The notes beneath the pieces are model-generated. The model was not told the origin of the DNA and made no database searches. It saw nothing but the letters and a program-made list of their open reading frames with translations. Positions 8,050-16,335 of a DNA stretch of 64,000 bases are shown here, piece after piece. The number at the start of each line of letters is the position of its first letter. The first letter of the stretch is position 1. The DNA lies in NCBI RefSeq assembly GCF_030418315.1, contig NZ_JAUHPV010000001.1:1-64000 (forward strand), given 5' to 3'. Made by a program: the position numbers and the translations under genes. This DNA is from Demequina zhanjiangensis. Lineage in GTDB: Bacteria; Actinomycetota; Actinomycetes; Actinomycetales; Demequinaceae.

Positions 8050-8889
8050 CTACGACTCGTCGGCCTGCTGGCCGCGCCCACGCGTGAACGGCGCGCATGC
8101 GGCGCGCTTGATCCCGCGCAGCACCGCCATGAGCGCCCATACGGATCCGGTGAGCGAGGCGCGCACGATGCCGCGTCGGCCCTCCTTGTTGCGTCCGCGG
8201 AAGTCCTTGACGGGCCACTTGCTGCGCTTGGCGTGGACACGCAGCCGCCGGTCGGGGTTGATGGCGCACGGGTGGCCGACGACCTCGAGCATGTGGGAGT
8301 CGTTCATGGAGTCGCCGTACGCGAAGCAGCGGTCGAGCGCGAGCCCGCGCTCGTCGGCGAGGCCCTTGACCGCGTCGGCCTTGTGGTTGCCGTGCAGCAT
8401 CGACCCGACGAGCACTCCCGTGTAGTAGCCGCCCTTGTGCTCCGCGATGGTGCCGAGCGCGCCCGTCGCGCCGAGTCGTCGTGCGATCAGGCGGCCGATC
8501 TCGACGGGGGAGGCCGTGACGAGCCACACCTCGTGCCCTTGGGCACGGTGCTCGTCGATGATCGCCTTGGTACCGGGGAAGATCCGCAGGGCGAGGACCT
8601 CGTCGTAGACCTCCTCGCCGATCGCGTTCATCTCCGCGACCGACCATCCCTTGACGATCGACAGCGCCTCCTGGCGGACGGACGCCATCTGCTCCTTGGA
8701 CTCGCCGAAGATGTTGTACTTGAACTGCTCCCAGGCGAAATGGATCAGATCCCGGTTGCCGAAGTAGCCGCGCTGCTTCAGCCCCCGCGCGATGTGGAAG
8801 GCACTGGCACCGCGGATGATCGTGTTGTCGACGTCGAAGAACGCCGCGATCCGCGTGCCAGGCTCGGGGGCGGGCTGACGGGCAGTCAC
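8050..8889 (-). CDS. HAD-IB family phosphatase (SerB-like)
   Basis: A 279-residue cytoplasmic haloacid-dehalogenase phosphatase. Motif I is FFDVDNTIIRG (catalytic Asp19, Asp21), motif II VTASP (125-128), the conserved Lys is near 170 in GNHKADAVKG, and motif III is GDSMND (192-197). GTG at 8889 is chosen because TAGAGT lies seven bases upstream (leaderless) and the domain begins soon after; a longer frame to 8982 would add arginine-rich residues. The HAD-IB subfamily includes phosphoserine-type and lipid phosphatases; the substrate is not predictable here. Confidence 0.85.
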   Translation of the reverse strand: MTARQPAPEPGTRIAAFFDVDNTIIRGASAFHIARGLKQRGYFGNRDLIHFAWEQFKYNIFGESKEQMASVRQEALSIVKGWSVAEMNAIGEEVYDEVLALRIFPGTKAIIDEHRAQGHEVWLVTASPVEIGRLIARRLGATGALGTIAEHKGGYYTGVLVGSMLHGNHKADAVKGLADERGLALDRCFAYGDSMNDSHMLEVVGHPCAINPDRRLRVHAKRSKWPVKDFRGRNKEGRRGIVRASLTGSVWALMAVLRGIKRAACAPFTRGRGQQADES

Positions 8890-8896
8890 CCGACCC

Positions 8897-8902
8897 ACTC
8901 TA
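8897..8902 (-). promoter_or_regulatory. -10 element, leaderless promoter of the HAD gene
   Basis: TAGAGT on the minus strand, seven bases before the GTG at 8889; it supports that start. Confidence 0.5.
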
Positions 8903-8998
8903 GCGAGACGCGGGCACCCCTCAAGGACCCGTGTGCGAAGCAGCACTCCCTCTTGCGCACGAGGACCTCGGGGCCAGGACATCCTCGCGAGGGGAACC

Positions 8999-9004
8999 TA
9001 TCCT
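8999..9004 (+). promoter_or_regulatory. -10 element, leaderless promoter of the glutaredoxin gene
   Basis: TATCCT followed by six bases and the ATG at 9011. Confidence 0.55.
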
Positions 9005-9010
9005 GGGCGC

Positions 9011-9262
9011 ATGAGCGAGCGAGTCGTCCTCTACAGCCGTCAGGGCTGCCACCTCTGCGATGAGGGCAGGGGGGTGGTGCAGGCCGTCTGCGCCGAGCTC
9101 GACGTGCTCTGGACGGAGGTCGACATCGACGCCGATCCGGAGCTCAAGGAGCGCTACGGAGACGAGGTTCCCGTGGTCGCGGTCGACGGCGAGACGGTGG
9201 CCTTCTGGCGCATCGAGCCGACGCTGCTCGCCTCCGCGCTGGCCAAGCACGACGCCGACTGA
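9011..9262 (+). CDS. Glutaredoxin-family thiol protein
   Basis: An 83-residue glutaredoxin/DUF836-like thioredoxin fold with redox motif Cys13-His-Leu-Cys16 near the end of the first strand and the cis-proline loop EVPVV at about 57. ATG at 9011 is set by a TATCCT -10 element six bases upstream. In actinobacteria this type often lies beside HAD phosphatase genes, as here. The electron donor is unknown. Confidence 0.85.
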   Translation: MSERVVLYSRQGCHLCDEGRGVVQAVCAELDVLWTEVDIDADPELKERYGDEVPVVAVDGETVAFWRIEPTLLASALAKHDAD

Positions 9263-9331
9263 CCCTCGCTCGGCGGCCCGCACACCCCGGCGGGTACCGA
9301 AGAGCCTCGCGCGCGGGTGACAATGGGCACC

Positions 9332-9952
9332 ATGCCCGTCGTCCATCTGCTGCGCCACGGCCACGTCCACAACCCCGAGAAGGTGCTCTACGGGCGCCTG
9401 CCCGGATTCAGGCTCTCGGACACGGGCCAGGCGATGGCCCGTGCCGTCGCCGACGATCTGAGGGCTCGCGGCGTCGACATCCGGCGTGTGGTCGCCTCCC
9501 CGCTGCAGCGCGCGCAGGAGACGGCGCGTCCGATCGCCGAGGCGTATGGCCTCGAGATCGACACTGAGCCGCGGATCATCGAGGCGGGCAACATCTGGGA
9601 GGGCTCGCCCCTGCCGTCGGGCCCCAAGGACCTCCTCAGCCTCAAGTCCCTGTGGCGCCTGCGCAACCCGTTCCGGCCGTCGTGGGGCGAGCCGTACAAG
9701 GAGCAGACGGCACGCATGTGGGCCGCGCTGCGCGACGCGGCCGCCACGACCCCGGACGGCGAGACGATCATGGTGAGCCACCAGCTGCCGATCTGGGTGG
9801 CGCGCTCCACGTTCGAGCACCGCTCGCTGGTGCACGACCCGCGCTCGCGTGAGTGCGGGCTGGCGTCACTCACCTCGTTCACCTTCGCCGACGGCGAGGC
9901 GGTCTCCATGGAGTACCGCGAGCCTGCCGCCCACATCGAGGTGCCTCGATGA
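9332..9952 (+). CDS. Histidine phosphatase family protein
   Basis: A 206-residue phosphoglycerate-mutase-like phosphatase. The phosphohistidine motif LLRHGHV puts the nucleophile at His9; the second catalytic histidine is in MVSHQLP (His150). ATG at 9332 has GACAAT seven bases before it; ATG at 9323 is possible. The stop overlaps the resA start (ATGA), so it heads the cytochrome c maturation operon. A histidine phosphatase just before resA is common in actinobacteria, but its role there is unknown. Confidence 0.85.
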   Translation: MPVVHLLRHGHVHNPEKVLYGRLPGFRLSDTGQAMARAVADDLRARGVDIRRVVASPLQRAQETARPIAEAYGLEIDTEPRIIEAGNIWEGSPLPSGPKDLLSLKSLWRLRNPFRPSWGEPYKEQTARMWAALRDAAATTPDGETIMVSHQLPIWVARSTFEHRSLVHDPRSRECGLASLTSFTFADGEAVSMEYREPAAHIEVPR

Positions 9953-10572
9953 AGCGAGGGTCCCGCCTGATCATCCTCGCCGCGATCGTCCTCGCGATCG
10001 TGCTCGCGCTCACCGCCTGCGCGCCCGAGGATGCGCCGCAGTCGCCCGGCTACGTGAGCGGCGACGGCACCGTCACGATCTTCTCGGACGACGACCGCGC
10101 CGACCTGCCGTTGACGGGCACCGCCTTCGATGGCACGGAGATCGACGTCGCCGACTGGCGTGGCGAGGTGGTGGTCATCAACACCTGGTACGCGGCCTGC
10201 CCGCCGTGCCGTGCCGAGGCGCCCGATCTCGCCGCTCTGGATGCCGAGGACGGCGTGCAGCTCGTCGGGGTGAACTCGCGTGACGGCGCCGAGACGGCCG
10301 ACGCCTTCGACCGCACCTTCGGGATCGAGTACCCGAGCATCGACGACAACGATGGCGGCGCGACCGCGCAGCTCCAGGGCGTCATCGCGATCAACGCCGT
10401 GCCGACCACGCTCGTCCTCGACCCTGAGGGCCGCCTCTACGCCCGCGCCGTCGGACGCATCGAGCCCTCGACGCTGCGCTCGCTCGTCGAGGAGGCCGCG
10501 GCGGCCACCGGGCTCGAGCTGTCGCTGACCGACGTCCCGAGCGCCTCGCCCGCGGCCCAGGAGACCGCGTGA
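9949..10572 (+). CDS. resA: ResA/TlpA-like thiol-disulfide reductase lipoprotein
   Basis: Extracytoplasmic thioredoxin of 207 residues that keeps the haem-binding cysteines of apocytochrome c reduced. The lipobox LTAC (Cys24) anchors it. The active site is Cys84-Pro-Pro-Cys87 (TWYAACPPCRAEAP), with the cis-proline loop NAVPTTLVLD near 148. ATG at 9949 overlaps the phosphatase stop, and the 3' end overlaps ccdA (GTGA). Electrons probably come from CcdA. Confidence 0.92.
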   Translation: MKRGSRLIILAAIVLAIVLALTACAPEDAPQSPGYVSGDGTVTIFSDDDRADLPLTGTAFDGTEIDVADWRGEVVVINTWYAACPPCRAEAPDLAALDAEDGVQLVGVNSRDGAETADAFDRTFGIEYPSIDDNDGGATAQLQGVIAINAVPTTLVLDPEGRLYARAVGRIEPSTLRSLVEEAAAATGLELSLTDVPSASPAAQETA

Positions 10573-11351
10573 GCGTCGCCGCCTCGCTCGGCGGGGACCT
10601 CGCGCAGCAGATCCTCACCGGATCGCTGCTCGTCGGCATCCCCATCGCGATGCTCGCCGGCCTGGTCAGCTTCGCCTCGCCCTGCGTCGTCCCGCTCGTG
10701 CCCGGGTACCTGGGCTACGTGTCCGGCATGGCCGGCGCCGGCGTCGGCGCGAACGGCGGCCGGACCGCGGCCTCGCGCCCGCGACTGATCCTGGGCGCCC
10801 TGCTCTTCGTGCTCGGCTTCTCCGTCGTCTTCGTCGGCCTCGGCTTCCTCGCCTCGTCGGCGGGCGCGCAGCTTCAAGCCCAGATGGACGTGCTCACCAG
10901 GGTGCTGGGCGTGGTGATCATCGTCATGGGCTTCGCCTTCATGGGCGCCATGCCGTTCCTCCAGGCGGAGCGGCGCATCCATGTGAGCCCGCGCGCGGGA
11001 CTCGCCGGCGCCCCGCTGCTCGGTGCCGCGTTCGGGCTCGGCTGGACCCCGTGCATCGGTCCGACGCTGTCCGCGGTGCTCACGCTCGGCCTCAACGAGG
11101 CGTCGCAGACGCAAGGCGCGATCCTCGCGTTCGCCTACTGCCTGGGACTGGGCCTGCCCTTCGTGATCCTCGCCGTCTGGTTCGAGCGCTCGGGCAAGGT
11201 GCTGGGCTGGCTGCGGCGCCACAGGCTCGCCCTGATGCGCGTGGGCGGCGCCCTGCTGATCGTGCTCGGCGTCGCGCTCGTCACCGGGCTGTGGGATCGC
11301 TTCACCGGGCTCCTGCAGGGCTGGATCGACGGCTTCTGGGTGGCGATCTGA
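10569..11351 (+). CDS. ccdA: CcdA cytochrome c biogenesis membrane protein
   Basis: Six-helix membrane protein of 260 residues that carries reducing equivalents from cytoplasmic thioredoxin to ResA. The two redox cysteines are in SFASPCVVPLVPGYLGYVSG (Cys39) and LGWTPCIGPTLS (near 160). GTG start overlaps the resA stop, and its TGA overlaps the ATG of resB by one base. Confidence 0.93.
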   Translation: MSVAASLGGDLAQQILTGSLLVGIPIAMLAGLVSFASPCVVPLVPGYLGYVSGMAGAGVGANGGRTAASRPRLILGALLFVLGFSVVFVGLGFLASSAGAQLQAQMDVLTRVLGVVIIVMGFAFMGAMPFLQAERRIHVSPRAGLAGAPLLGAAFGLGWTPCIGPTLSAVLTLGLNEASQTQGAILAFAYCLGLGLPFVILAVWFERSGKVLGWLRRHRLALMRVGGALLIVLGVALVTGLWDRFTGLLQGWIDGFWVAI

Positions 11352-12967
11352 TGGCCCGGATGAAGATCGACAACTATGCGATCGCCGACGCGCCCCGGCT
11401 GGGAGTCAAGGGCTGGGGGCGGTGGATGTGGCGGCAGGTCACGTCCATGCGTGTCGCACTGATCCTCCTGCTGCTGCTCGCGCTCGCGTCGATCCCCGGG
11501 TCGGTGCTGCCGCAGTGGCCGCAGAACGCCGCGAACACGCGTGCCTTCATCGAGCAGAACGGGTGGTGGGGGCGCTTCCTCGACGCCACCGGCTTCCTGG
11601 ACGTCTTCGGCTCGGCCTGGTTCACGGCGATCTACGTGCTGCTGTTCGCGTCGCTGATCGGCTGCATCCTGCCGCGCGTGCGCGTCTACTGGCGCAACCT
11701 GCGCTCGCCGGTGCCGCCCGTGCCCGCGCGGCTCGACCGCTACGAGAACCGCGACGAGGCCGAGACCGCGGACGTCGCCGCCGCCTTCGAGTCCGCCAGG
11801 TCCCACCTCATCCGTCGGCCTGCGAGCTCGCTGCTCGGCTGGCGGGTGCGCGTGGACGAGCGGCCATCGCGGCAGGAGGGTGTCGAGACGGAGCTCGCCC
11901 TGTCGGCCAACGGCGAGGGCCTGCGCGAGCTCGGCAACCTGATCTTCCACCTGTCGCTCGTGGGCATCCTCGCGGCCGTCGCCGTCGGATCGCTCCTCAC
12001 CTACCGTGGCCAGGCGATCATCGTCGAAGGCGACTCGTTCACGAACTCCGTGGTCGACTACGACTCGTTCAGCTCCGGCAACCTCTTCCGCGAGTCCAGC
12101 CTCGAGCCGTTCCGCCTGACGCTCGACGAGCTGGACGCCGCCTTCAACGTCCAAGGCCTCGCCGAGGACTTCACCGCGCACGTCACCCTGCAGGAGCCCG
12201 AGACGGATCCGGTCTCCACGCAGATCCAGGTCAACCGGCCGCTGCAGGTCGACGGCGGGAAGATCTACCTCCAGGGCAACGGCTACGCCCCTGAGATCAC
12301 CGTGGTGGACTCCGACGGCAACGTCGCCTTCTCCGACGCCGTGCCCTACCTGCCTCAGGACGGGGTCTACACGTCGACCGGCGTCGTCAAGGTGCCCGAC
12401 GTCACCTCCGGAGAGCAGCTCGGCTTCCTCGCCACGCTGCTGCCGACCGCCGCGGACAACGGCGAGACGCTCGTGTCCGCCCACCCCGACCTCGCGAACC
12501 CGATGATGCTGCTGCGCGGCTACTCCGGCGACCTGGGCCTCGACACAGGCATCCCGCAGAACGTGTACGTCCTCGACGAGTCGCAGCTCAGCCCGATGCG
12601 TGACGAGGCGGGGAACGTGTGGTCCGTCGCGCTCGTCCCCGGGCAGACGGTCGAGCTGCCCGACGGCCTCGGAACGTTCACCTGGAACGACACCCCCCGC
12701 TATGGCGCCTTCGACCTTCGCGCCGACCCGTCCCTGCCGTGGCTCCTCGCCGCGTCCATCGGGGCGCTCGTGGGGCTCGCCCTCAGCCTGTTCGCTCCCC
12801 GGCGCAGGCTGTGGCTGGTCGCCCCTCTCACGCCCGCTGCGGGCGGGGAGACTACAGTGGTGCGCGCGGCCATCATGGCGCCCGCCCACGACGCCGGGGC
12901 CGTAGACGAGATGCGTCGGGTCCTCGACGCGGCCACCGGCCGCGTCCGGCGCGTCGAGGAGGAATGA
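11351..12967 (+). CDS. resB: ResB cytochrome c biogenesis protein
   Basis: A 538-residue partner of CcsB in System II haem ligation. Three transmembrane helices lie in the N-terminal part (around 35-55, 90-110, 200-225) and one near 460-480. A large extracytoplasmic domain sits between them (about 230-455). The motif LPQWPQN after helix 1 is typical of the family. ATG at 11351 shares a base with the ccdA stop; the stop overlaps the ccsB ATG. Confidence 0.92.
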   Translation: MARMKIDNYAIADAPRLGVKGWGRWMWRQVTSMRVALILLLLLALASIPGSVLPQWPQNAANTRAFIEQNGWWGRFLDATGFLDVFGSAWFTAIYVLLFASLIGCILPRVRVYWRNLRSPVPPVPARLDRYENRDEAETADVAAAFESARSHLIRRPASSLLGWRVRVDERPSRQEGVETELALSANGEGLRELGNLIFHLSLVGILAAVAVGSLLTYRGQAIIVEGDSFTNSVVDYDSFSSGNLFRESSLEPFRLTLDELDAAFNVQGLAEDFTAHVTLQEPETDPVSTQIQVNRPLQVDGGKIYLQGNGYAPEITVVDSDGNVAFSDAVPYLPQDGVYTSTGVVKVPDVTSGEQLGFLATLLPTAADNGETLVSAHPDLANPMMLLRGYSGDLGLDTGIPQNVYVLDESQLSPMRDEAGNVWSVALVPGQTVELPDGLGTFTWNDTPRYGAFDLRADPSLPWLLAASIGALVGLALSLFAPRRRLWLVAPLTPAAGGETTVVRAAIMAPAHDAGAVDEMRRVLDAATGRVRRVEEE

Positions 12968-14061
12968 TGTCCCCCCAGCTCCTGTCCCTCGTGACGCTCT
13001 GGGCCGCGGCGGCGCTCTACGCCATCGCGATGGTCGCCTGGTCGATCCGCCTGTCCCGCGTCGCCGACGAGCGCATCCAGGCGCGTCAGGGCGCCGGCGC
13101 CGCGTCGTCGACCACCGCTGAGGCCGCCGCTCCCGCGAAGGAGCGTGTCGCCGTCGGTGGAGGAGACGACGCCGCAGTGGCCGCCATGGCCTCCGGCGCC
13201 ACCTCATTCGTCGTGGACGACGGCGACGAGACGGATCTTCCGCGTCGCTCGGGGGCCGACCGCGCCCTCGGTGCCGCACGCGCCGCCATGTACTCCGGCC
13301 TCCTCCTGCACCTCGTCGGGCTGATCGCGCGGGGTCTCGACTCCGGGCACGTGCCGTGGTCGAACATGTACGAGTACACGATCACGGGCTCGTTCGTCGC
13401 CGTCGCCGTGTTCGGCATCGTGCAGGCGCGCCGCGACTGGACGTTCCTGGGCGCCGGCGTGACGGGCTTCGCCACGATCGCGCTCGGCATCGGCCTCACG
13501 GTCCTGTACGCCGAGTCGACAGGTCTGAGGCCTGCGCTGCAGAGCTTCTGGCTCGTCATCCACGTCGCGATCGCGATCATCTCCACCGGAGTGTTCATCG
13601 TCGCTGCCGTCGCGACCACGCTGCAGCTCCTGCAGTACGAGCGCACCGACGGCGAGCGCGAGCTGACCGGGGGAGCGATCCGCCGGCTCGGGATCCGCGT
13701 CCGCAACGGCCTCGCCCGCTGGACCCAGCGCGCCACCTGGTTCGAGGCGATCCCCTCCGCGCAGAAGCTCGAGGCGGTCGCGTTCCGCCTCAACGCGGTC
13801 GGCTTCGTGCTGTGGACCTTCACCGTCATGGCAGGTGCCGTGTGGGCCGAGCACGCGTGGGGCCGCTACTGGGGCTGGGACCCCAAGGAGGTCTGGTCGT
13901 TCGTGATCTGGGTGCTGTACGCGGCCTACCTGCACGCGCGCACCACCCAGGGCTGGCTGGGCCGACGCTCGGCCTGGCTGTCGATCGCCGCGTTCGTCGC
14001 GCTCATCATGAACTTCACGGTGGTCAACCTGTTCTTCCAGGGCCTGCACACCTACGCGTGA
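12964..14061 (+). CDS. ccsB: CcsB/CcsA haem lyase subunit
   Basis: A 365-residue polytopic protein that presents haem to apocytochrome c outside the membrane. The tryptophan-rich haem-handling motif WGRYWGWDPKEVWSF is at about 300-314, with a conserved histidine in WAEHAWG just before and another at HAR after it. An Ala-rich insert (about 35-70) after the first helix is specific to this lineage. ATGATG at 12964 gives two possible starts. Last gene of the res operon. Confidence 0.92.
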   Translation: MMSPQLLSLVTLWAAAALYAIAMVAWSIRLSRVADERIQARQGAGAASSTTAEAAAPAKERVAVGGGDDAAVAAMASGATSFVVDDGDETDLPRRSGADRALGAARAAMYSGLLLHLVGLIARGLDSGHVPWSNMYEYTITGSFVAVAVFGIVQARRDWTFLGAGVTGFATIALGIGLTVLYAESTGLRPALQSFWLVIHVAIAIISTGVFIVAAVATTLQLLQYERTDGERELTGGAIRRLGIRVRNGLARWTQRATWFEAIPSAQKLEAVAFRLNAVGFVLWTFTVMAGAVWAEHAWGRYWGWDPKEVWSFVIWVLYAAYLHARTTQGWLGRRSAWLSIAAFVALIMNFTVVNLFFQGLHTYA

Positions 14062-14098
14062 CCGCGGCGGGCCTGAGACCGGGCCCCGACGCTCCCGT

Positions 14099-14104
14099 TA
14101 GGCT
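14099..14104 (+). promoter_or_regulatory. -10 element, leaderless promoter of the GT4 gene
   Basis: TAGGCT with six bases to the GTG at 14111. Confidence 0.55.
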
Positions 14105-14110
14105 CGACGC

Positions 14111-15232
14111 GTGAAGATCGCGTTCGTGCTCGACGACAGCATCGCCAGGCCCGACGGGGTTCAGCAGTACGTCACCGCCCTCGGCGCAGCCCTGCAGGGA
14201 GCCGGCCATGACGTCGTGTACGCGTGCTCGGGCGACGTGCGCGACGACCTTCCCGCCGTCTCCCTCACCGCCAACATCGGTGTCACGTTCAACGGCAACG
14301 GCCTGCGCACTCCGAGGCCCGCGTCACGTCGCCTGCTGCGCGAGTGGCTCGAGCAGGAGCGGCCCGACGTGATCCACGTCCAGATGCCGCACTCACCCGT
14401 CTTCGCAGGACGGGTCGTGCAGGAGGCTCGACGCGTGCTCGGCGACAACGTCCGGATCGTCGGCACGTTCCACATCCTCCCCGACGGCAAGGTGAGCGAG
14501 CTCGGCACGGCCCTCCTGGGCAGGATCCTCCGGCGCAACCTCCAGCTGTTCGACGCCTTCTCCGCCGTCTCCGAGCCCGCGGTCGGGTTCGCCAAGCAGG
14601 CGTTCGGCATCGACTGCACGCTCGTGAGCTGCCTGGTGGACGTGGACGCGTTCCGTGCCGAGGCAGCCCGCCCGCGGCCCGTCGACGATGGCTCGCGGCC
14701 TCTCACGGTGTCGTTCCTGGGCCGCTTCGTGGAGCGCAAGGGGGTCCGGGAGCTGATCGAGGCGGTGTCCGCGCTTCCGCCCGAGTCCCGTGATCGGATC
14801 CACGTGCGCATGGGCGGACGCGGGCCGCTGCTCGGCTCCGTCGAGGCGCTCGTCGCGGAGGAGGGCCTCGAGAGGGAGATCTCTCTCGAGGGCTTCGTCG
14901 CGGAGGAGGACAAGGCACAGTTCTACGCCGACGCGGACATCGCCGTCTTCCCGGCGACAGGCGGCGAGAGCTTCGGGATCGTCCTCATCGAGGCGATGGC
15001 AGCGGGCGCGGGGGTCGTCGTCGGCGGCGACAATCCGGGCTACAGGTTCGTGCTTCAGGACGACGGGGTGCTCGTCGACGCGCGCGACACCCGCGCGTTC
15101 TCGCTCCTCCTGGAGCTGCTGATCTCCGATCCCGAGCGCCGCGCGGCGATCCACGCGTCGCAGCAGCGCCGTGTCCGCGACTTCGACGTGCCTGTCACCC
15201 TCGCCGCAGCGCTCGAGCTGTACGGCGCCTGA
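14111..15232 (+). CDS. Family 4 glycosyltransferase (GT-B fold)
   Basis: A 373-residue retaining glycosyltransferase. The N-terminal domain begins with the glycine-poor acceptor loop DDSIARPDGVQQYV. The donor domain starts near 195 (PLTVSFLGRFVERKGVRELIEA). The E-x7-E nucleotide-sugar signature is GGESFGIVLIEAMAAG (about 284-299). The sequence is of the PimA/PimB-like mannosyltransferase type, but donor and acceptor cannot be read from it. GTG start is set by a leaderless -10 element. It is separate from the res operon. Confidence 0.85.
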   Translation: MKIAFVLDDSIARPDGVQQYVTALGAALQGAGHDVVYACSGDVRDDLPAVSLTANIGVTFNGNGLRTPRPASRRLLREWLEQERPDVIHVQMPHSPVFAGRVVQEARRVLGDNVRIVGTFHILPDGKVSELGTALLGRILRRNLQLFDAFSAVSEPAVGFAKQAFGIDCTLVSCLVDVDAFRAEAARPRPVDDGSRPLTVSFLGRFVERKGVRELIEAVSALPPESRDRIHVRMGGRGPLLGSVEALVAEEGLEREISLEGFVAEEDKAQFYADADIAVFPATGGESFGIVLIEAMAAGAGVVVGGDNPGYRFVLQDDGVLVDARDTRAFSLLLELLISDPERRAAIHASQQRRVRDFDVPVTLAAALELYGA

Positions 15233-15235
15233 GAG

Positions 15236-15268
15236 GCCGTACGCCGCCCCTCACCTGAGGCGTTCGGC
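15236..15268. terminator. Hairpin between convergent genes
   Basis: GCCGTACGCC...CTCA, loop CC, TGAG..GGCGTTCGGC: an imperfect stem with a bulge immediately after the GT4 stop and before the end of the convergent PLDc_N gene. Confidence 0.35.
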
Positions 15269-15295
15269 GACGGCGCGCGACGTCCACGCGCGGCC

Positions 15296-15592
15296 TCAGC
15301 CCTTGTCGCCCTCCTCGAGGCGGCGACGGCGCTCCTGCTCGCGCAGCCAGATCAGGTACTCGGGATCGTCGTCGGGCGCGACCGCCCTCGGCGCGGGCCT
15401 GCGTGCCGAGGAGCCGCCGTTCACGAACTTGAGGAACAGCCACGTGCCCGCACCGATGTACGGGAACAGCAGGATGATCACGATCCAGGCCCATCGCGGA
15501 AGGCGGTACGGCTCAGAGTCGGGGTGCTGGATGGCGTCGGCAAGGCAGTACACGACCAGCGCGATGTACGCCAGGAACAGGATGACCCGCAT
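15296..15592 (-). CDS. PLDc_N domain small membrane protein
   Basis: A 98-residue protein with two transmembrane helices (about 3-22 and 37-58) and the signature LPRWAWIVIILLFPYIGAGTWL of the phospholipase D N-terminal-like family, without any catalytic HKD domain. A charged C-terminal tail ends in EQERRRRLEEGDKG. TAGAGT lies eight bases before the ATG. It is a paralogue of the next gene. Function unknown. Confidence 0.8.
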   Translation of the reverse strand: MRVILFLAYIALVVYCLADAIQHPDSEPYRLPRWAWIVIILLFPYIGAGTWLFLKFVNGGSSARRPAPRAVAPDDDPEYLIWLREQERRRRLEEGDKG

Positions 15593-15652
15593 GGAGCGTC
15601 ACTCTAGACCCCGGCAGCCACCCGCGCGCGGGAACGAAGGGCCTGGTGTGGA

Positions 15653-15958
15653 CTACTTCGGCGCGCCGCCCTTGCCGTCGCCCTTGCGACGCTTGGTGCG
15701 CTCCTCGAGCCACTTGAGGTAGGCGGTGTCGTCGTCGGGAGCGCGAGGGCCAGGCTCCGGCTCCACGGGGTCCTCGCCGAACGGGTCCACGAACCTCATG
15801 AACAGCCAGGCGGCAGGACCAAGGAAGGGCAGGAGCACCACGATGAGGATCCACGCCCACTTGGGGAGCCGGTGAGGGCGCGAGTCGGAATGCTGGACGA
15901 TCTCGACGATGCAGTAGACCGCCAGAGCCACCGCTGCGAGGTAGGGGAGCGCACGCAT
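15653..15958 (-). CDS. PLDc_N domain small membrane protein, paralogue
   Basis: A 101-residue two-helix protein with LPKWAWILIVVLLPFLGPAAWL and a basic C-terminal tail (KRRKGDGKGG). It shares both helices, the DDDP/DDDT...YL.WLEE tail motif and the gene layout of its neighbour at 15296-15592, so the pair is a tandem duplication. TAGAGT lies nine bases before the ATG. Function unknown. Confidence 0.8.
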   Translation of the reverse strand: MRALPYLAAVALAVYCIVEIVQHSDSRPHRLPKWAWILIVVLLPFLGPAAWLFMRFVDPFGEDPVEPEPGPRAPDDDTAYLKWLEERTKRRKGDGKGGAPK

Positions 15959-15982
15959 GATCTGGACACTCTAACCCGCGGG

Positions 15983-15988
15983 TATCGT
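15983..15988 (+). promoter_or_regulatory. -10 element of the DUF4229 gene
   Basis: TATCGT eight bases before the ATG at 15997, giving an almost leaderless transcript. Confidence 0.4.
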
Positions 15989-15996
15989 GTGGCCGC

Positions 15997-16248
15997 ATGA
16001 GAGTCCTCGCCTACTGGGCTGCACGGACCGGCATCTTCCTCGCGGTCGCCGGCGTCCTGTGGCTTCTGAACGTCCTCGACGTGGTCACGCTCCTCATGGC
16101 GATGCTCATCGCCTGGGCGATCGGCTACGTCGCGCTGCCCGGCATGCGCGTGCGCGCGCAGGCGCAGATGGAGGGCTGGGTCAACCGTTCCGAGAGGGGC
16201 CTGCGCGAGCTCGACGCGGAGGAGGACGACGAGGCCGAGGGGCGGTAG
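15997..16248 (+). CDS. DUF4229 small membrane protein
   Basis: An 83-residue protein with two helices (about 5-27 and 30-48), a conserved MRVRAQAQMEGWVNRSE segment and an acidic end. This matches DUF4229, which in actinobacteria is usually encoded beside menA, as it is here. A role in the menaquinone pathway is suggested only by this position. Confidence 0.8.
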   Translation: MRVLAYWAARTGIFLAVAGVLWLLNVLDVVTLLMAMLIAWAIGYVALPGMRVRAQAQMEGWVNRSERGLRELDAEEDDEAEGR

Positions 16249-16306
16249 CCGCCGGCTTCATCGAATCTTCACAGGAACCCTCTGAAGGCTCCACCTGCGC
16301 CTGATG

Positions 16307-16323
16307 TCCTGAGGATGTCAGGA
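16307..16323 (+). repeat. Inverted repeat next to the DUF2202 ribosome binding site
   Basis: TCCTGA, five bases, TCAGGA. The right arm runs directly into the ribosome binding site (ggaaaggag) of the gene at 16336, so a hairpin or an operator here could affect its expression. Confidence 0.4.
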
Positions 16324-16335
16324 AAGGAGCTCATC

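Noticed and set aside
11135-13279. A 714-codon open frame on the minus strand
   Set aside because: Antisense to resB, which is supported by family motifs and operon overlaps.
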